A program made the translations under genes and the position numbers. A stretch of DNA of 64,000 bases from Gambelia wislizenii. Taxonomy: Eukaryota; Chordata; Lepidosauria; Squamata; Crotaphytidae. The stretch is from NCBI GenBank assembly GCA_030847615.1, contig JAUMIR010000004.1, positions 70,339,001-70,403,000 on the forward strand, read 5' to 3'. The notes beneath the pieces were generated by a model. The model was not told where the DNA came from. It did not search any database and worked only from the letters and a program-made list of their open reading frames with translations. This document shows, piece after piece, positions 1 to 12,291 of this stretch; positions within the stretch are counted from its first letter, which is position 1; every line of letters begins with the position of its first letter.

Positions 1-519
1 TAGAAGAAGCTAAAAACAGATTTCCAACACTTCTTTTAAAGGCCTGCAGCTGAGCTTTTGGTGAGCAGAACAAGAACAAATTTCACATGAATACTTTAAA
101 TGTGGAAGAGGTCACCCAAGCATATTTCACCTCAAGTTACTAATGTTAATGGCCCTGTGAAAATGCCCTCCTGTGCTTTGATTGTATTATACTATTTTCT
201 CTCACACACACCCAAAAAATATTTGTTAAGGCTTATTCACTTGTGGCTTTGCCCTACAAAGCCACTTTTAACATCAGAAATACTGAACCAAACAACAAAC
301 TTGGCCTGACTCCCCCCCCCCCCACCCCAACAATGGTCACCTGAAGTTGGTCATTGGTCTGCTCTCCTGGAGTTCAGATCAAGACCTCAAAGCCTTTGGA
401 AGTATTTGGCACTTTTTGCTATCAAGGTTTTGACACTCCAAAAGTGAAATGTGTGTGTCAGCATTGTTTTTTTTAATATATATATAACTGCAGTCTTAAC
501 ATCTGGTTCTATTTTATAG

Positions 520-618
520 TTTCCATCGGTGCTGAATACTCATGGACCATTTACTGTGTCAGGAATGGATGGGCCCTCCACTCCTGGGCCTTTCTCTCCA
601 GACTTACAGAAGACATAG
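520..618 (+). CDS. ELK4: ELK4 terminal coding exon (C-terminus of ETS factor SAP-1)
   Basis: Encodes the last 32 residues and TAG stop of ELK4, an ETS-domain ternary complex factor that binds serum response elements with SRF and is activated by MAP kinases in the nucleus. A pyrimidine-rich tract and TATAG acceptor end at 519. The exon then opens in frame with Phe-Pro and runs to a C-terminus ending PGPFSPDLQKT, which I recognise as the conserved end of ELK4. The opening Phe-Pro would complete the FQFP (FxFP) ERK-docking site of the ELK family, with FQ on the previous exon outside the window. A Thr-Pro and a Ser-Pro, possible MAPK sites, follow. The ETS domain and upstream exons are left of the window. 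ELK1 and ELK3 tails differ. The convergent neighbour MFSD4A supports the call. Confidence 0.93.
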   Translation, partial: FPSVLNTHGPFTVSGMDGPSTPGPFSPDLQKT

Positions 619-1261
619 TGCATTGCTTTCTTGGAAAAGGACACATTGGAAAACAAGAGGAAGGTTCATTAAAATGATGCAACCCAAGGAGTGATTGGTA
701 ATTCCACAGAAACAATTTATGATGACTTGATTTTTTTGCCATTCCCAGTTTAAATGCCTTTGCAAAAATTCTCATCAAGACACAAGGGAATTAGTTGGAA
801 ATGCCTTAATTGGTGACGTTGCCCTGTTATCACTTCCCTCCCTTGCTTCTTTTTGGTTTAGGAAGTTTTTTTTCTTGGTAAAGGGAACCTAATTTTGTGT
901 GGATACATTGATTGAATTTGCAGCAGCTGATATCAAACTCACACCCTCCCCTTTGTTGAATAATCTGCTCCTCCTCTTTTTTTTTTTTTTTAGTCTTTCT
1001 ATCATACTCTTAAGATTATTGGAAGTTGGATTTCCAAGAAATTCCTGGAGAGATTTTAAAACTTGCTTGTATTATTACTAAATTCTGTATTTCTAATACA
1101 GGTATGTATTGTATGACTTTGTAAGGAAGACCTTTACATGTGCATCTCTGATGGTATAGAAGCAATTTAAACAACCTGTTAGAGATTATGAATGCAGATA
1201 AAGAAGTTCTAGCTACATATTCTAGAAAACATAATTTCATTTCCTAGGAGAGGAGTGGGAT

Positions 1262-1380
1262 TCATGTAGCCCTCCATGTTGTCAGCTCCCAGCATTCCTC
1301 CCATTGGCTAGACTGACTTAGGGCTAGTGAGAGTTGCAGTTCAACAGCTGGAGGGTTGAATGATTCCTGCACCCTTGCCC
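1262..1380. mobile_element. Foldback hAT-like MITE fragment
   Basis: A left half reading 'gccctccatgttgtcag' and a right half reading 'gttcaacagctggagggt' are imperfect reverse complements around a central 'cccattggctag'. This is the signature of the very common squamate 'acaactccca' MITE, here old and inside the ELK4 3' UTR. Confidence 0.5.
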
Positions 1381-1875
1381 TAGGAACTGTGTGCTGTTGA
1401 AAGATACCAAGGTGCATAGATCATGGAATGAACAGGCTTGATCTTCAAGAAATAGGCTCCAGTTCCTCTGGGTGATGTGTTTTTCGTTTAAATCTAAGTA
1501 ACAGCTAAACTAACATTTTGAATGTGTAGATGCTCCTACAACTAAAAACATTGTGCCGTTATTAGGAAATGTTCCTGTTGGTGAAGACAGCATGGGTGGG
1601 AGAAGCAGGTTAGCATGAGCTGCTTATAATCTGAAAGAGCTAAAGGCAGTGTTTAACTTTGTGGCAAGGCAGAAGCTCAATCGCCCAGAGTAATATCTTC
1701 AGCATGATTTAGTATGTCAGGTTTCCTAGTAATCTGGTGGCAACATTATGCTGGCTTGCTGGTGCTGAAGTCTTGCTTTTATGATCCAAATTGGAAAGTG
1801 TGACAGTACCCAGAATAGTTTTCAAGGAAGTACCCATGTTAATCTGTTGAAACATAAAAAGGAGGAAGTGGGGGG

Positions 1876-1950
1876 AGGATATGGCAGCACTTTTAAGACT
1901 AACTGGTTTTATTTTTGCATGAACCAACTTCTGCAGATGCAGTATCCAGA
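1876..1950. repeat. Degenerate Penelope-type terminal fragment (possible)
   Basis: The stretch 'cttttaagactaactgg' followed by 'gcatgaacc' and 'cttctgcagatgca' resembles a widespread vertebrate repeat that ends in a CTGAAGA-hairpin-GAAAG motif on the other strand. It is heavily decayed here, so the family call is tentative. Confidence 0.3.
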
Positions 1951-2103
1951 ACAGATGCCTACACAACTGGTAGCTGTGTTTTGGTATAAAGAGATGCACA
2001 AAGAGGTAGAGTATTTCTGCATAAATGTAAACACCCAGACTCTGGGTTGGCAGGTGCCAAGTTCATAAGTCTAATTTTTGAAAGTACCTTATGTTAAGAT
2101 TGT

Positions 2104-2275
2104 GAAGTCGAAGGCTTTCACGGCCAGCATCCATAGATTTTCCTTGTATTTTTTCCAGGCTGTGAGGCCATGTTGTGGAAGAGTTTATTTCTCACGTTTT
2201 GCCTGCATCTGTGGCTGGCATCTTCAGAGAATGGTTGGGTAGGAGTGTGTGTGGGGTTTATATACTGTGAACCAT
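2104..2275 (-). mobile_element. Penelope-like element 3' terminal fragment, copy 1
   Basis: Read on the - strand, this matches the terminal region of the better copy at 47918-48368. It has the GCCAGCCACAGATGC hairpin block, the 'ggcctcacagcc' block and the 'gacttc' terminus. The ribozyme-like core is damaged: CTGAAGA is kept, but GAAAC reads AAAAC. It faces copy 2 head to head, giving an inverted pair inside the ELK4 3' UTR. Confidence 0.65.
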
Positions 2276-2523
2276 TAGCCATTAAACAACCATTAAACAA
2301 ACAGACACTAATCCTCCTTGCATATCTCCACCCAGAAACTAGCCATTCAAATACACAAATTTACATATCCTCCCCAATGGGTTCACAATATATAAACCCC
2401 ACACACACTCCTACCCAACCATTCTCTAAGGATGCCAGCCACAGATGCAGGCGAAACATCAGAAATAAACTCTTCCAGAACACGGCCTCACAGCCCAGAA
2501 AAAAACCCCAAGGAAAATCTATC
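2276..2523 (+). mobile_element. Penelope-like element 3' terminal fragment, copy 2
   Basis: This is the same terminal block as copy 1 but on the + strand, including more internal sequence ('cagacactaat', 'cacccagaaactagcc') shared with the copy at 47918-48368. GAAAC is intact but CTGAAGA has become CTAAGGA, so the core is broken at a different place from copy 1. The inverted arrangement could fold into a long RNA hairpin in the ELK4 transcript. Confidence 0.65.
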
Positions 2524-5500
2524 TTAAGATTTTTAGTTCTGGGAGCTATTTATTAGAAAATTAAGTACCAGGAATGGTGTCTGATAATCTTCCAATTATC
2601 AGGTCATGTGGCTCAGAGGTGAGAGGCTTGGCATTGAAGTCTTGGCTACCTGCAGTCAAAACTAATGTCTTGTTTCCCATCATAGTAACACTGTTGATTA
2701 TTAGTGGATTCTTCAGCAGCAGAGATACTGAAAACGGAGCAGCTATTTGCAATGATATTTCTGGTGCAAGAGTAAAATTAATGGATTGGAGGGAAGCTTG
2801 CAGTTCTGTTCTGGGTGGATGGAATCATTCAGGGTGTGGCCTGTGTGATGTCCACCTCTCCCCCCCTCCCAATAATAAGTAGGGCACTTAAATGTCATTA
2901 AGGAACTTCTTCACATCTAGGTTCAAACTCTCTTCAGGCATTTTCCTGAACACATGGAGGGCTAAAGGTGCTGGAGACATGGTCATAAACATTTGACCCA
3001 CCCTTAATGTCCCCATGCATCCAGAGACCACACAAAGGACTAAAGAGGGCTTTGTAGCCACATTCGACTGAACACAATTACATAGTTCTCATGTTTAGGT
3101 TCCCTGATAAGGCAGCTTTCCTGATCACAGGAGTTCTGTAACACAGCTCTGAAGGCTGTTATAAAGCCCTCTTCAGACCTTTCTGTTCAATACATGAAGG
3201 TCTAACATTACTTCTGGATGCTCATGGAAGTTTGGGGTCAGAACCGAAATGCATGGTTACATCCCTGTGCGCAGTTTTAGCCCTCCATGCATTTAGGTGA
3301 ATATGTTGGCAGGGCTTCCCATGGTTTACCTATGCAAGAAGGGCAGAGTACCTTGTAAGGGAGGAGACACTTATTAATTAGTTTGCATTGAAATTAAGTA
3401 GATCTACTTCTAATATTTGTAATGTACCATTCACAGGAACGGTACAAAAATTTAAATTATTTGGCTGCCCTTTCAAACACAGACATATTAATAGCCTGGG
3501 GAGAGGAAGAATATCTAATTTATCAGCCTGAAGCGAGGCAGTTGACATAGATTGGACTCTATGTGCACTGTGCCAGGTGCACTGTGCCAGGGTAGGAGGT
3601 GCCAGCAGGAGGAGAAACTTACAGGTGCAAAGACTGTGAAAGAAGTAAGACACTGGAGAAACAGTCTCCTCAGAGCCACCAGCTTTTATCCCCTCACCAG
3701 TGCTATGAGATCCTTGAAAAGGTGACCCTGCTAGCATAGCACTCCTACAGAATTCTGGCCACCATGTCCTGTCTATTGATTTTGGCATGCTGCTGTGATT
3801 TCTTTTCCAGACATAATGAGAAAGAGCAGAGGTGGACAATACAGGGACTGCCTGCAATCCTCAACATTTCTGTGCAAACCTCCGCCCTGAATTCCCCCCC
3901 CCAATCTATAAAAGGGAATTGCTGCTCCTAGAAACCTCTGTAAATAGTCCTCTTCTTCTAAAGGGAGTTGCAGGGCTGTGCTTAGGTGCAGGGTGACCTC
4001 TTCTGCATTTCCTCCATTTTTCCCCTTTTTTCTTTTTTAAAGTTGAATTTCTGGACACTTCTTTTTTTTTTTTTAAGTGCAACTTTCCATTTGAGGGACA
4101 TGCAGCCCATGTCATGGTCCCTTCAGAGCAAGGAGGAATTTGGCCCTTGGGCTTGCCCAAGTTGCCCTTCTCTAAAAACAGGATTTGAAAAGCATGTACT
4201 TCTTGCACCCAAACGGAATGTGCAATATTTTGTCGATTTTTAAAAATACAAACGTATAGAAAAACTGCTGAAAGCAGTAGGTGAGGGTGGACATCCTGCA
4301 TTCTTGTGCTTGCACAGTGATTTGTATGTTGTTTCCAGGGGATAAGCGATAGCACTTTCTTAAGGGCAGTCCTTTTAGGCTGGCTACTTTTGGTCTGTAT
4401 ATTGGGTAGGAGAGTTTTCAAGTATGGGTTTGCTTTAAATTTTTTCTTGAGCACTAAAAGAAGGGCCATTAAAAAGGTTGCTTTTTCTTTTCTGTTAGCA
4501 GAAAAGCAATGTTTCTTGGAAATATGGTAATTGGTTGTGTCCGGTGATGCACCTGTACAATACATATATTTAGATATAGAAGTGAATCCAGATCATCTTA
4601 GTAACAGTTTTGTTTGCCTTACTTTCACAATCCAGATCCACCAGTCTTGCAGTCTCACTGTGGAAGCTGCTTGGCCTTCCTAGGCAGAGGTTTCAGTTTG
4701 CTGGAACTCTGGGGCTTCATTATATGGAGGTTTTATGTTTCAGTATGGTCTTCAATCTTTGTCTCTGTTTCTAGAGATATCAGTCAGCTGAGAGTTTATA
4801 ATAGATGGCTACCTCTTTCTTGATGGATTCTTTCCATTCAAGAATGAAAGCTTTTGGGAACCAGAATTTGGCTAATGCATTTGGCCTTGAGAATTACTGT
4901 CTTTGTTCAAATGCATGTCTGCAGATAAAGGAAGTTGCTTAAAAAAAAATAACTACACTGGGCAGGTTTGCCTAGATGGCAAAAGGCAGATTGTTCTGTC
5001 CTTTTTAGCTGTTTGGCCCACGCTCCTCTTCATTGTCATTGTGATTTTGTGCCATTTTACCTTTCACCTAGGCAGCCTTTTAAGTTTTCTAGTCAGTAAT
5101 CCATTTAAATGAAGTGCATCCTACTATGCCCTCTCCAAAAATATGGAAAATACCAGCGGTGCAAGGATCCAGAAAATATAGTAGATATATTTTCAGGTTG
5201 TGTTTCAACTGAATTCAAGTAAGGACAGAACTCATTACTTTCATGTATGTTTTCTTTTCTGCAACATAACTGTTATAAATATAATTATTTTAGATGATGA
5301 CTGATGTCATCAATTTCTGATGCTTTCTTTGTTTGTGTACGTTGCTGACAACAGCATCAGTCTGGAGTATTAGAGTTTTCATAAGTTCTATTCCTAGTTT
5401 TTCTTTGCTAGCTAGAGAAAAGAGCAATGCTCACATGCTTAACAAGTTGGCAGGAATGGTGCCAACTAAGTGTCTAATGGTTTTTATTTCATCATTCAGA

Positions 5501-6977
5501 TTTTACAATCTTCAGGACATCCTATATCATTCATTTATCTGCTTGAAGCACATTGTTATTGCATTTTGCATAATCATATATAAACACTGATAGAACACAT
5601 CAGACATTTTCTTTTCAAAAAGAGAAACATTAAGAGATGCTCAATCAGCTAAATTTTATTTTTCAAGATTTCAGATTATGTAGAAATGACTGTTTTTTCT
5701 GTCTCTTCCATCATTTCTCCCCAGTGGCATAGTGAACTTTATGTAGCATTGCAAGTTCACACTATGACAAATGTTCTTCTAGGGACCATTGGATTGTAGC
5801 ATTAATCTGAATTTCCCATTTTTGTATAATGACAAATGTTAGTATGATTAAACCAGAATCTAAACAGCAAGAGAAGGAGGGAGCAACTAGGAATAGAGCA
5901 TTTGACCCAAGTCAGTATCTGATTTGTTGTATTAATGCTTTCTTCCTTTAATTCAGGGTTGGGCAAATTTTGCAGTTAACAGAGTTTCTGTATTAAGCAT
6001 CAGTTATGTAATACAAACTTGGCATGTTTGCTCAGTTCTTATGCTTGAGTATATCTTATTCTGGGAAAAGAGTGTGATGGGATAAAGAATTGAGTTCTTT
6101 TTAAAAATAGGCATATAGTTTGTGTGTGTACTCAGAATTCCCATTGATCTCAATGGGACTTACTTCACAAGCAAGTGTACCTAACACCATAGTCTTGGAA
6201 GACTGAAAGAAAAGGATGCTGGTCCATTTAGAGGTCATCTTTCATAGCTTATGTCTATATGAGTTACTTTGTTTATCACTTTTCAAATGGCAGTAGGTAT
6301 GGGCTCAGCTAGACGATGGATTGGTGTACGTATATGTTTTTTTCCATTTTTTTTCTTTTGAACCAATGGTTTCCCTTTTGCATCAGTAATACACATATGG
6401 CTGTTTTAGAAGTTATTTTCTCCAGTCAGCTTCACCACGAGAGGTTCTGAAAATGTTTTAGTTCTATTATCTTGGTGTCTCCTCTTTCATTATTCATGCC
6501 AGGAAACACAAGGTGATACTGACCACTGTGTTGTTAACTGTCCACTGAACAATCTTACTTGTTTTCTGTCTGGTTTAGTTCTTGGATGGGTGGAAAGGTG
6601 GTATATCATAAAAAAAAGTAATATTGCCTCCATTCTTCCTTTTAATTTCCTTATCATCATTGTTTTGCTCTTTCAAAGAAGGAAATCCAGTTAGCAGTGC
6701 TGACTGTGGTATATAAATTCACCCATTAGAGCTTCATAAAGGCTGCTAGTTCTATCTTCTTTGAAAAATTAGGGACTCATGCCACAAGTTGTTGAATTTG
6801 GAGGGAGACAAGCATGCCAACTCAGAGTGAATTTTCTTCATTAGTCAAGTAGCCCCATGCTGAGAGCACCTGTCTTTATGGTGGCACATTTCAAGCTGCC
6901 TGGTTAAGACCATTTGCTTCAGTTTTTGGTCAAAAATGTATTATAATTGTTATTGTCCTGGTTATGCATCTCTTTAC

Positions 6978-7203
6978 GAGAGCCAGTGTGGTATAGTGGT
7001 TTGAGCGCTGGACTACAGCTGTGGAGACCAGGGTTCAGATTCCCCCTCAGACATGAAAACCCTCTAGGTGACCTTGGGCAAGTCACACTCTCTCAGCCCC
7101 AGAGGAAGGCAATGGCAAACTTCTTCTGAACAAATCTTGCCAAGAAAACCCTGTGATAGGGTCACCATAAGTCGAAAATAACTTGAAGGCACACAACAAC
7201 ATA
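6978..7203 (+). mobile_element. Sauria SINE, full length with target-site duplication
   Basis: A tRNA-related head has an A-box-like 'tggtatagtggtttgagcg' and a B-box-like 'gggttcagattcc'. A conserved middle 'gggcaagtcac' follows, then an RTE-type tail 'gggtcaccataagtcg' ending in ACAACAACA. CATCTCTTTAC is present at 6967-6977 and again at 7204-7214, a perfect 11-bp target-site duplication, so both borders are exact. It lies within the inferred ELK4 3' UTR and marks the genome as squamate. Confidence 0.9.
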
Positions 7204-8892
7204 CATCTCTTTACAGACTCTAGAAAAACCTGGCTAAAATGTAAATGGCCTCTCTGTCATAAAACTATGCAGACATAATTTGACTCATCCAAAGAACTGC
7301 TTAGGGTCGTGCAAGAGCCTCACACTAGTGCAGTGGACAACTACCTTTTTTCTTTGAATACCTGTTTGGAGCAATTTTTGAACTGTTTGTTATGCCAGCA
7401 ATCAGGGTTTTGCTGCTATTTGCAAAATTTGGATGTAAGTCACTCTTTATGAGCAAAGAACTAATTCCATGCTTTATTGGCTTTTGGCCATTCCTCCCCC
7501 CCTTGCACTCGCCTCCCTCCCGCCTGTATAGAATAGTACTAATCAAAAGGAGGAAGCTGATCCAAATGTTTGGGAAAATTTGGCACAAGATACAATATGC
7601 TATAATATATGCTAGGACCCATATGGGTACCTAGATTGTGTATTTATTATGTAAGCGTGAAATGTACTGCACTTTGTAACTGCAGCTTTTAAAATATCTT
7701 GCACTTTCAGGATTTCTAGTACTTTTTGTTATGCCACACGTTATATTTGTTTCTTTAGCTGTTGTAACAAATTTAAAACTATATGACATGATGTAATTTT
7801 CTCCCAAAGTGTCTTAAACTCATCTAGGGATGAGTTCACTTGTGACATTATTCATGCAAGTTTGCTTATCTTTTAATAATCCAAATGACTGAAATTACTA
7901 CTTTTTTACTCTGTGAAATAAGCCAGGGAAGGGAATCTTTGGCCAGGAAACATAACTGTTCTCGACCTCTCACAGTATAGCTTCTTGACTGGCATTCTAG
8001 CTTGAAAAGTAAGACGTCTCTTCAGTTTACTTTTCTGTGATACTTGGTAGTTAGCACTTAATATGAATAAGTGAACTTGACTTTAATTGAATTGTCAAAT
8101 TTAAATTTGATGAAACACCATTTATTTTGAAGTATCTAATATGAAATTGTTAGCTCAGAAGCAAATTGATGTTATCCCCTTTTGAAGACATCTCAGACAA
8201 TGTCAATCAGAACATATTGCAGCTGTGAAATTTCATAAATTAAACAGAGCACTAGATTAATAACTGGAAACTTCTACTTTCAGACTCTCTTCACATCCGG
8301 AGGGTCTTTATAAAGTCTGTCTTTCTTGTGGTTTATATAATGGTAGAGAAAAAGATGGTGAGAGGAATACTTGGGTTTTCTAGGAGGCCTTTTGATCTGT
8401 GTGATTTCTTTGGTAGTATATTTTGAAACTCTGCATAAAGTCGTTCACTTTCATTCTTGCTGTTCAGTTGCACCAAATTCTAAATGCTGTGTGCTACTAT
8501 GTTTTGAATACTTTGTAAATCTTGTATGGGGGGAAAAAGTTGTCCCAAAATAATTTTAAAAGTATCATTTGTATCTTTACTGCAGTGTTACCAGATAGCC
8601 TTATGTACATCACAGTGCTTGTGATAGGTACAGTAGCAAACTTTTTGTTCTCTATTTGTATTCCTAATTAATACATGTCTGCATCATGGAAGAATATGCA
8701 AGGGAAATCTAGAGGCTGTGAAGGGCCAGAGGGTAGGAGAAAAGCCAGTAGATTATTAACATCCTGTTTTGAAATATATGATTTAGAGGTGCCTTGTAGA
8801 GGAGAGAGAGGTTGGCGGTCCTACTGAATTTCAAGTAGGTTTACACAGATAATGAGTGGGCACAACTGCCCAAGGTTGGGGGGCCACATATT

Positions 8893-9080
8893 ATAATAAT
8901 AATAATAATAATAAAATTTTATTTATATCCCGCCCCTCTGCAACGCAATCGGGGCGGCTTACAATATAAAAACCCCATACTCACAATACCCTAGCCCACC
9001 CACCCCTTAAAATAATATTAAATTACAAAGGATTAAAAACATGCATTAATCAAGATATATATAAATTAAAAGAAAATTTT
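8893..9080 (-). mobile_element. LINE (CR1/L2-type) 3' tail with AAT microsatellite
   Basis: An (AAT)n run at 8894-8914 is followed by 'atttatatcccgcccc' and 'ggggcggcttacaa'. This is the reverse complement of a non-LTR tail common in squamates. The ACA-type SINE at 45927-46413 ends with a related 'ggccccgattc...gcggg' tail, consistent with SINE/LINE partnership. Confidence 0.6.
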
Positions 9081-10620
9081 TTAAAACATACTGCCTGCTG
9101 GACCATACTCCCCACCATGCCCCCCTCCCTTGCATTCTTAACAACAATTTTTCTGTGTTCCTTTTTTTCTTTTTCTTTTTTACAGAAAACCCCACTTTGC
9201 ACCTTCAGGGGATATGTGGGGCTGTTTTAGGCCCAGGAGAGGCTTTTGCTCAATAAAGAAGTCAACAGGAACTTGACTGCTGGTTTTACATCTTTATTAC
9301 ATAAAGAGCTTTCCTGGGTGCGGAGGCTATTTGACAAGGGTGTGTGTGAATGGAGGTTTTTATTTTACAAGGGTGCATGTGTAGGTTTTGATTTTTTTAA
9401 AGTTGCTTGAAAAAAAAAAGGGGGGTGTTAAAAAAAATGTCCAGCAACCACACTCATGTAGATGGTATTACTCTTTTACTGGTAAGCTAACACAGCTGAT
9501 TTCTTATTCTTTCCCTTTCTAACAATTTGTTTACTGTTCCTAGAGGAGTTTCTCTTTCAGTCAGAAAAAGTAGAACAACCTTGGTTCTTCACCTTCTTAC
9601 TAGAGATAATCCTTCTCCAGGCTAGCTAGTGCAGGAAGAGGGAAGAGAGAGAGTTATGCTTGGATTGTTGGTGATTGCTTTTTAAAAAAACCTGCAGGTA
9701 CTATATAACCCTGCAGGCTAGCAGAGAAGAATTTTTTTAAATCATAGGTCCTTCCCCTGTAATGTTTTTCTCTCCTCAAAAGGCCTTTGCACTATTTCTT
9801 AGAGAGTGGAAAAAACCTGGGTCTAGCTTCAGTTCATGCCATCACCCACCTGCACTTGCCTTTGCATGGGTGTTATGTAACATCTGTGCAGTCTGAAATA
9901 TCCAGGAGTCTGTTTTGGTGTAACTGAGAGACATGCTCTTTTTGAAGATTTGGTTGTTAATCAGGACTTCTTAATATCTTGCAAATATTTAGCCTATTAC
10001 AATAGTTGTGTGGAATTAGCTGGGGGAAGTAGTTTCTTCAAGTCTTGTTCAATTTTTTACATTTGAAAATGTATATCTTTTATATATCCAGTATATTAAA
10101 TCTATTGTATAAAATTATGCTGGTGTGTAATGCAGTTACAGTAATAGCCAAAGTCCTAAGTAACTTTTCAGTGTTATTGTTTTGACTAGAAGCACCTCTG
10201 GATAAGATATTAGGAAGACCTTCATGATGTTGACATGTTGCTTAGAAAAGGAAGAAAATGTTGGGAAACAGTTTTTTAATGGAGTGTGCTTCAGATCTGA
10301 CCACAAATTAATTCTACAATATAAGGTGTTCAGGGATTGCACGATAATACTGTTTTGTGGATTGGCTTGCTTTTAATGGCTGGATGAAGGTCTTTTCTGA
10401 GGAATCAGTGTCTTTTTCTATTGTTTAGACTTCTGTGCAAAAATAAGAATAAAAATTGTGGCAATTTTTTAAAAAAAGAGTTTGAGGGAGTGTTAAATAT
10501 TTTTAAGACATGACAGAGGGAATTTGCTTTGTATAATAATGCAAGTTGGCTTAAAACATTGTAGCAAATCATGTTAATATGTATGTGCAACCAGACTTGC
10601 AAAACAGTTGTATTTTTTTA

Positions 10621-10626
10621 AATAAA
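10621..10626 (+). terminator. ELK4: Candidate ELK4 poly(A) signal
   Basis: AATAAA sits in 'tttaaataaatatt' at the end of an AT-rich UTR-like block and is followed within 50 bases by a T/G-rich stretch. It is the last good + strand hexamer before the intergenic gap. Confidence 0.5.
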
Positions 10627-10649
10627 TATTTTTTAACAAAATTTGTAAT

Positions 10650-11830
10650 CCTGAATGTCATTCTCTTCTATGGTGGAAAAAAGTGCTATTGTAGTTATGT
10701 AATTGTGAAGGATTGTCAAACCCCCAGTGCGGTTAACAGCATTTTGTCTCATGTTTGTATGTAGTGAAGATACCATTCTTGAACATGAATTCAAATGATG
10801 CTTATTCATTGCAAAGAACTGTCATCTGTCTCCTCAAAGGCACAGCTATAGACATCAAGGAGAGAAAAAATGCTTGGGTGGTATCAGAATACAGTTCAGG
10901 AATCCTGCTTTAGGAACTCTGCCTCTTACACTTTGTTCCTTAGCTTTTCTTGGTTTGTTTCTTTCATACTGTCTGAAATAGGTGCAACTGTTGAAGTGTA
11001 TGAACGTAAAAGCATGAGCTAGCAAGAACATCTGAGTGGAGGAACTAACATGGCAACCCAACACATCTTGTTTTCAGAAGCAGACTCCCTGTTACCTTAC
11101 TCCCTCATTCCCCGTGAGCTAGGTGCAACACTTTCAAGTCTTCATGAAATCACTCAAGACATGCATAGGTATGGTATGCCCTGAAGATGGAGCACTACTC
11201 AGTAAGGGCAAGCTACCACAGATGGCACTTCCTTTTAGACTGGGAGCTGTATGTACTAAAGGATGCTGGGCATACTGGATCTTTTTGCTTGACCACCTAC
11301 ATCCAACGCTTGAGCCTGCACTTGCTAGATTGGTTCAGTACCATGCATATAAATTCAATCTGTGGGGAAAGGGCCTGAATCCAGCGCCCATAGCCAATTG
11401 TTAGTCCCAACTGGAATAGACATGCTGAGTTAATGGCAAATTTGTAAGTCAACTTTCTGGGGGTCTAATAGAGTTGACACTACCAATTGGATTTAGGCCT
11501 AGCTCCCCTCTTTTCTTCCTCTCCCAAGCAATCACTACAGTTTCTATAGAGCTGTTGATGTTAAGCTTGTATTTATTTTCTTTCTCCACACCTTCCTCAA
11601 AACTGAAATACTGCAGCCATCACAGCAGTTTTATTCTGAGAAATGTCCTTCACGAGCATGAAATACAACAGGCTCTGCCAGTGTAATTTCACCAGTGCCA
11701 AATTTAAATTTGCCTAGCTGTGCTCTGGTTATGGGCAGAGGCCAAAGACAGTTAATTTCTTCTGAGGAATGAATGGAAATTACTGGGTAGAATGGGGTTC
11801 TTCTATATACCGCACACAGTCAATATCTCT

Positions 11831-11866
<36 letters not shown>

Positions 11867-12290
11867 TGTATATATATATATGATTTACATTAGACTAATC
11901 CAAGAATTCTCATCAATAGTGACTTCAAAATACATATTTACTTCTGATTTTTGTTTTACATAGAAAGTCACACTTTAAACAACTTAAAATGCTGTTACAG
12001 GAAAAAGCAGGTGTGAAGTTGGGCTTATGCCTACCCTTCTCCCTACAGATAGGAGGATATAGTTAAAAGTTTCTAATGTTAGTTTATGGAGAAACATGGT
12101 TTGACTGTTTCACCAAACATGTCAGACTGTGGTTTGCTGCAAACCAGGAGATGACTTTATTCTCTTTACACACATGGGAGGACAGAGCAAGGGTTGTGCC
12201 TGTGTATTGTTGCAATTCTTAATAGTTAAGACTCCAGTCATCTGTGTTACTATCTTATTCAGGTTCACATAAGATCATGCTTTGATGAAT
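10650..12290. other. Intergenic gap between convergent ELK4 and MFSD4A
   Basis: This holds a TA microsatellite but no exon-like reading frame or recognised transposon. If either transcript uses a more distal poly(A) site, the two genes would overlap here, as their human counterparts do. Confidence 0.5.
11835..11881. repeat. (TA)n microsatellite
   Basis: About 15 AT units, an interrupting 'ctg', then about six more units. Confidence 0.95.
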
Positions 12291-12291
12291 C

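Larger units (their letters stand above)
619..10645 (+). other. ELK4: ELK4 3' untranslated region (inferred)
   Basis: No exon or plausible coding frame follows the ELK4 stop, and human ELK4 also has a very long 3' UTR. The AT-rich sequence at about 7620-8690 and 9900-10645 looks like ordinary UTR. It is interrupted by a MITE fragment (1262-1380), a Penelope-like inverted pair (2104-2523), a Sauria SINE (6978-7203) and a LINE tail (8893-9080). Earlier AATAAA hexamers, for example near 9251 and 10451, could serve shorter isoforms. I see nothing recognisable in 2525-6970 apart from AT-rich unique-looking sequence. The end point is an inference from the hexamer at 10621 and needs RNA evidence. 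Confidence 0.6.

Noticed and set aside
3378..3857. A 159-codon open frame on the - strand
   Set aside because: No recognisable motif, and antisense within an inferred UTR.
3906..4565. A 219-codon open frame on the - strand in the ELK4 UTR
   Set aside because: Composition is biased by poly-A/T tracts (Lys runs), and there is no domain, splice context or similarity; chance opening in AT-rich DNA.
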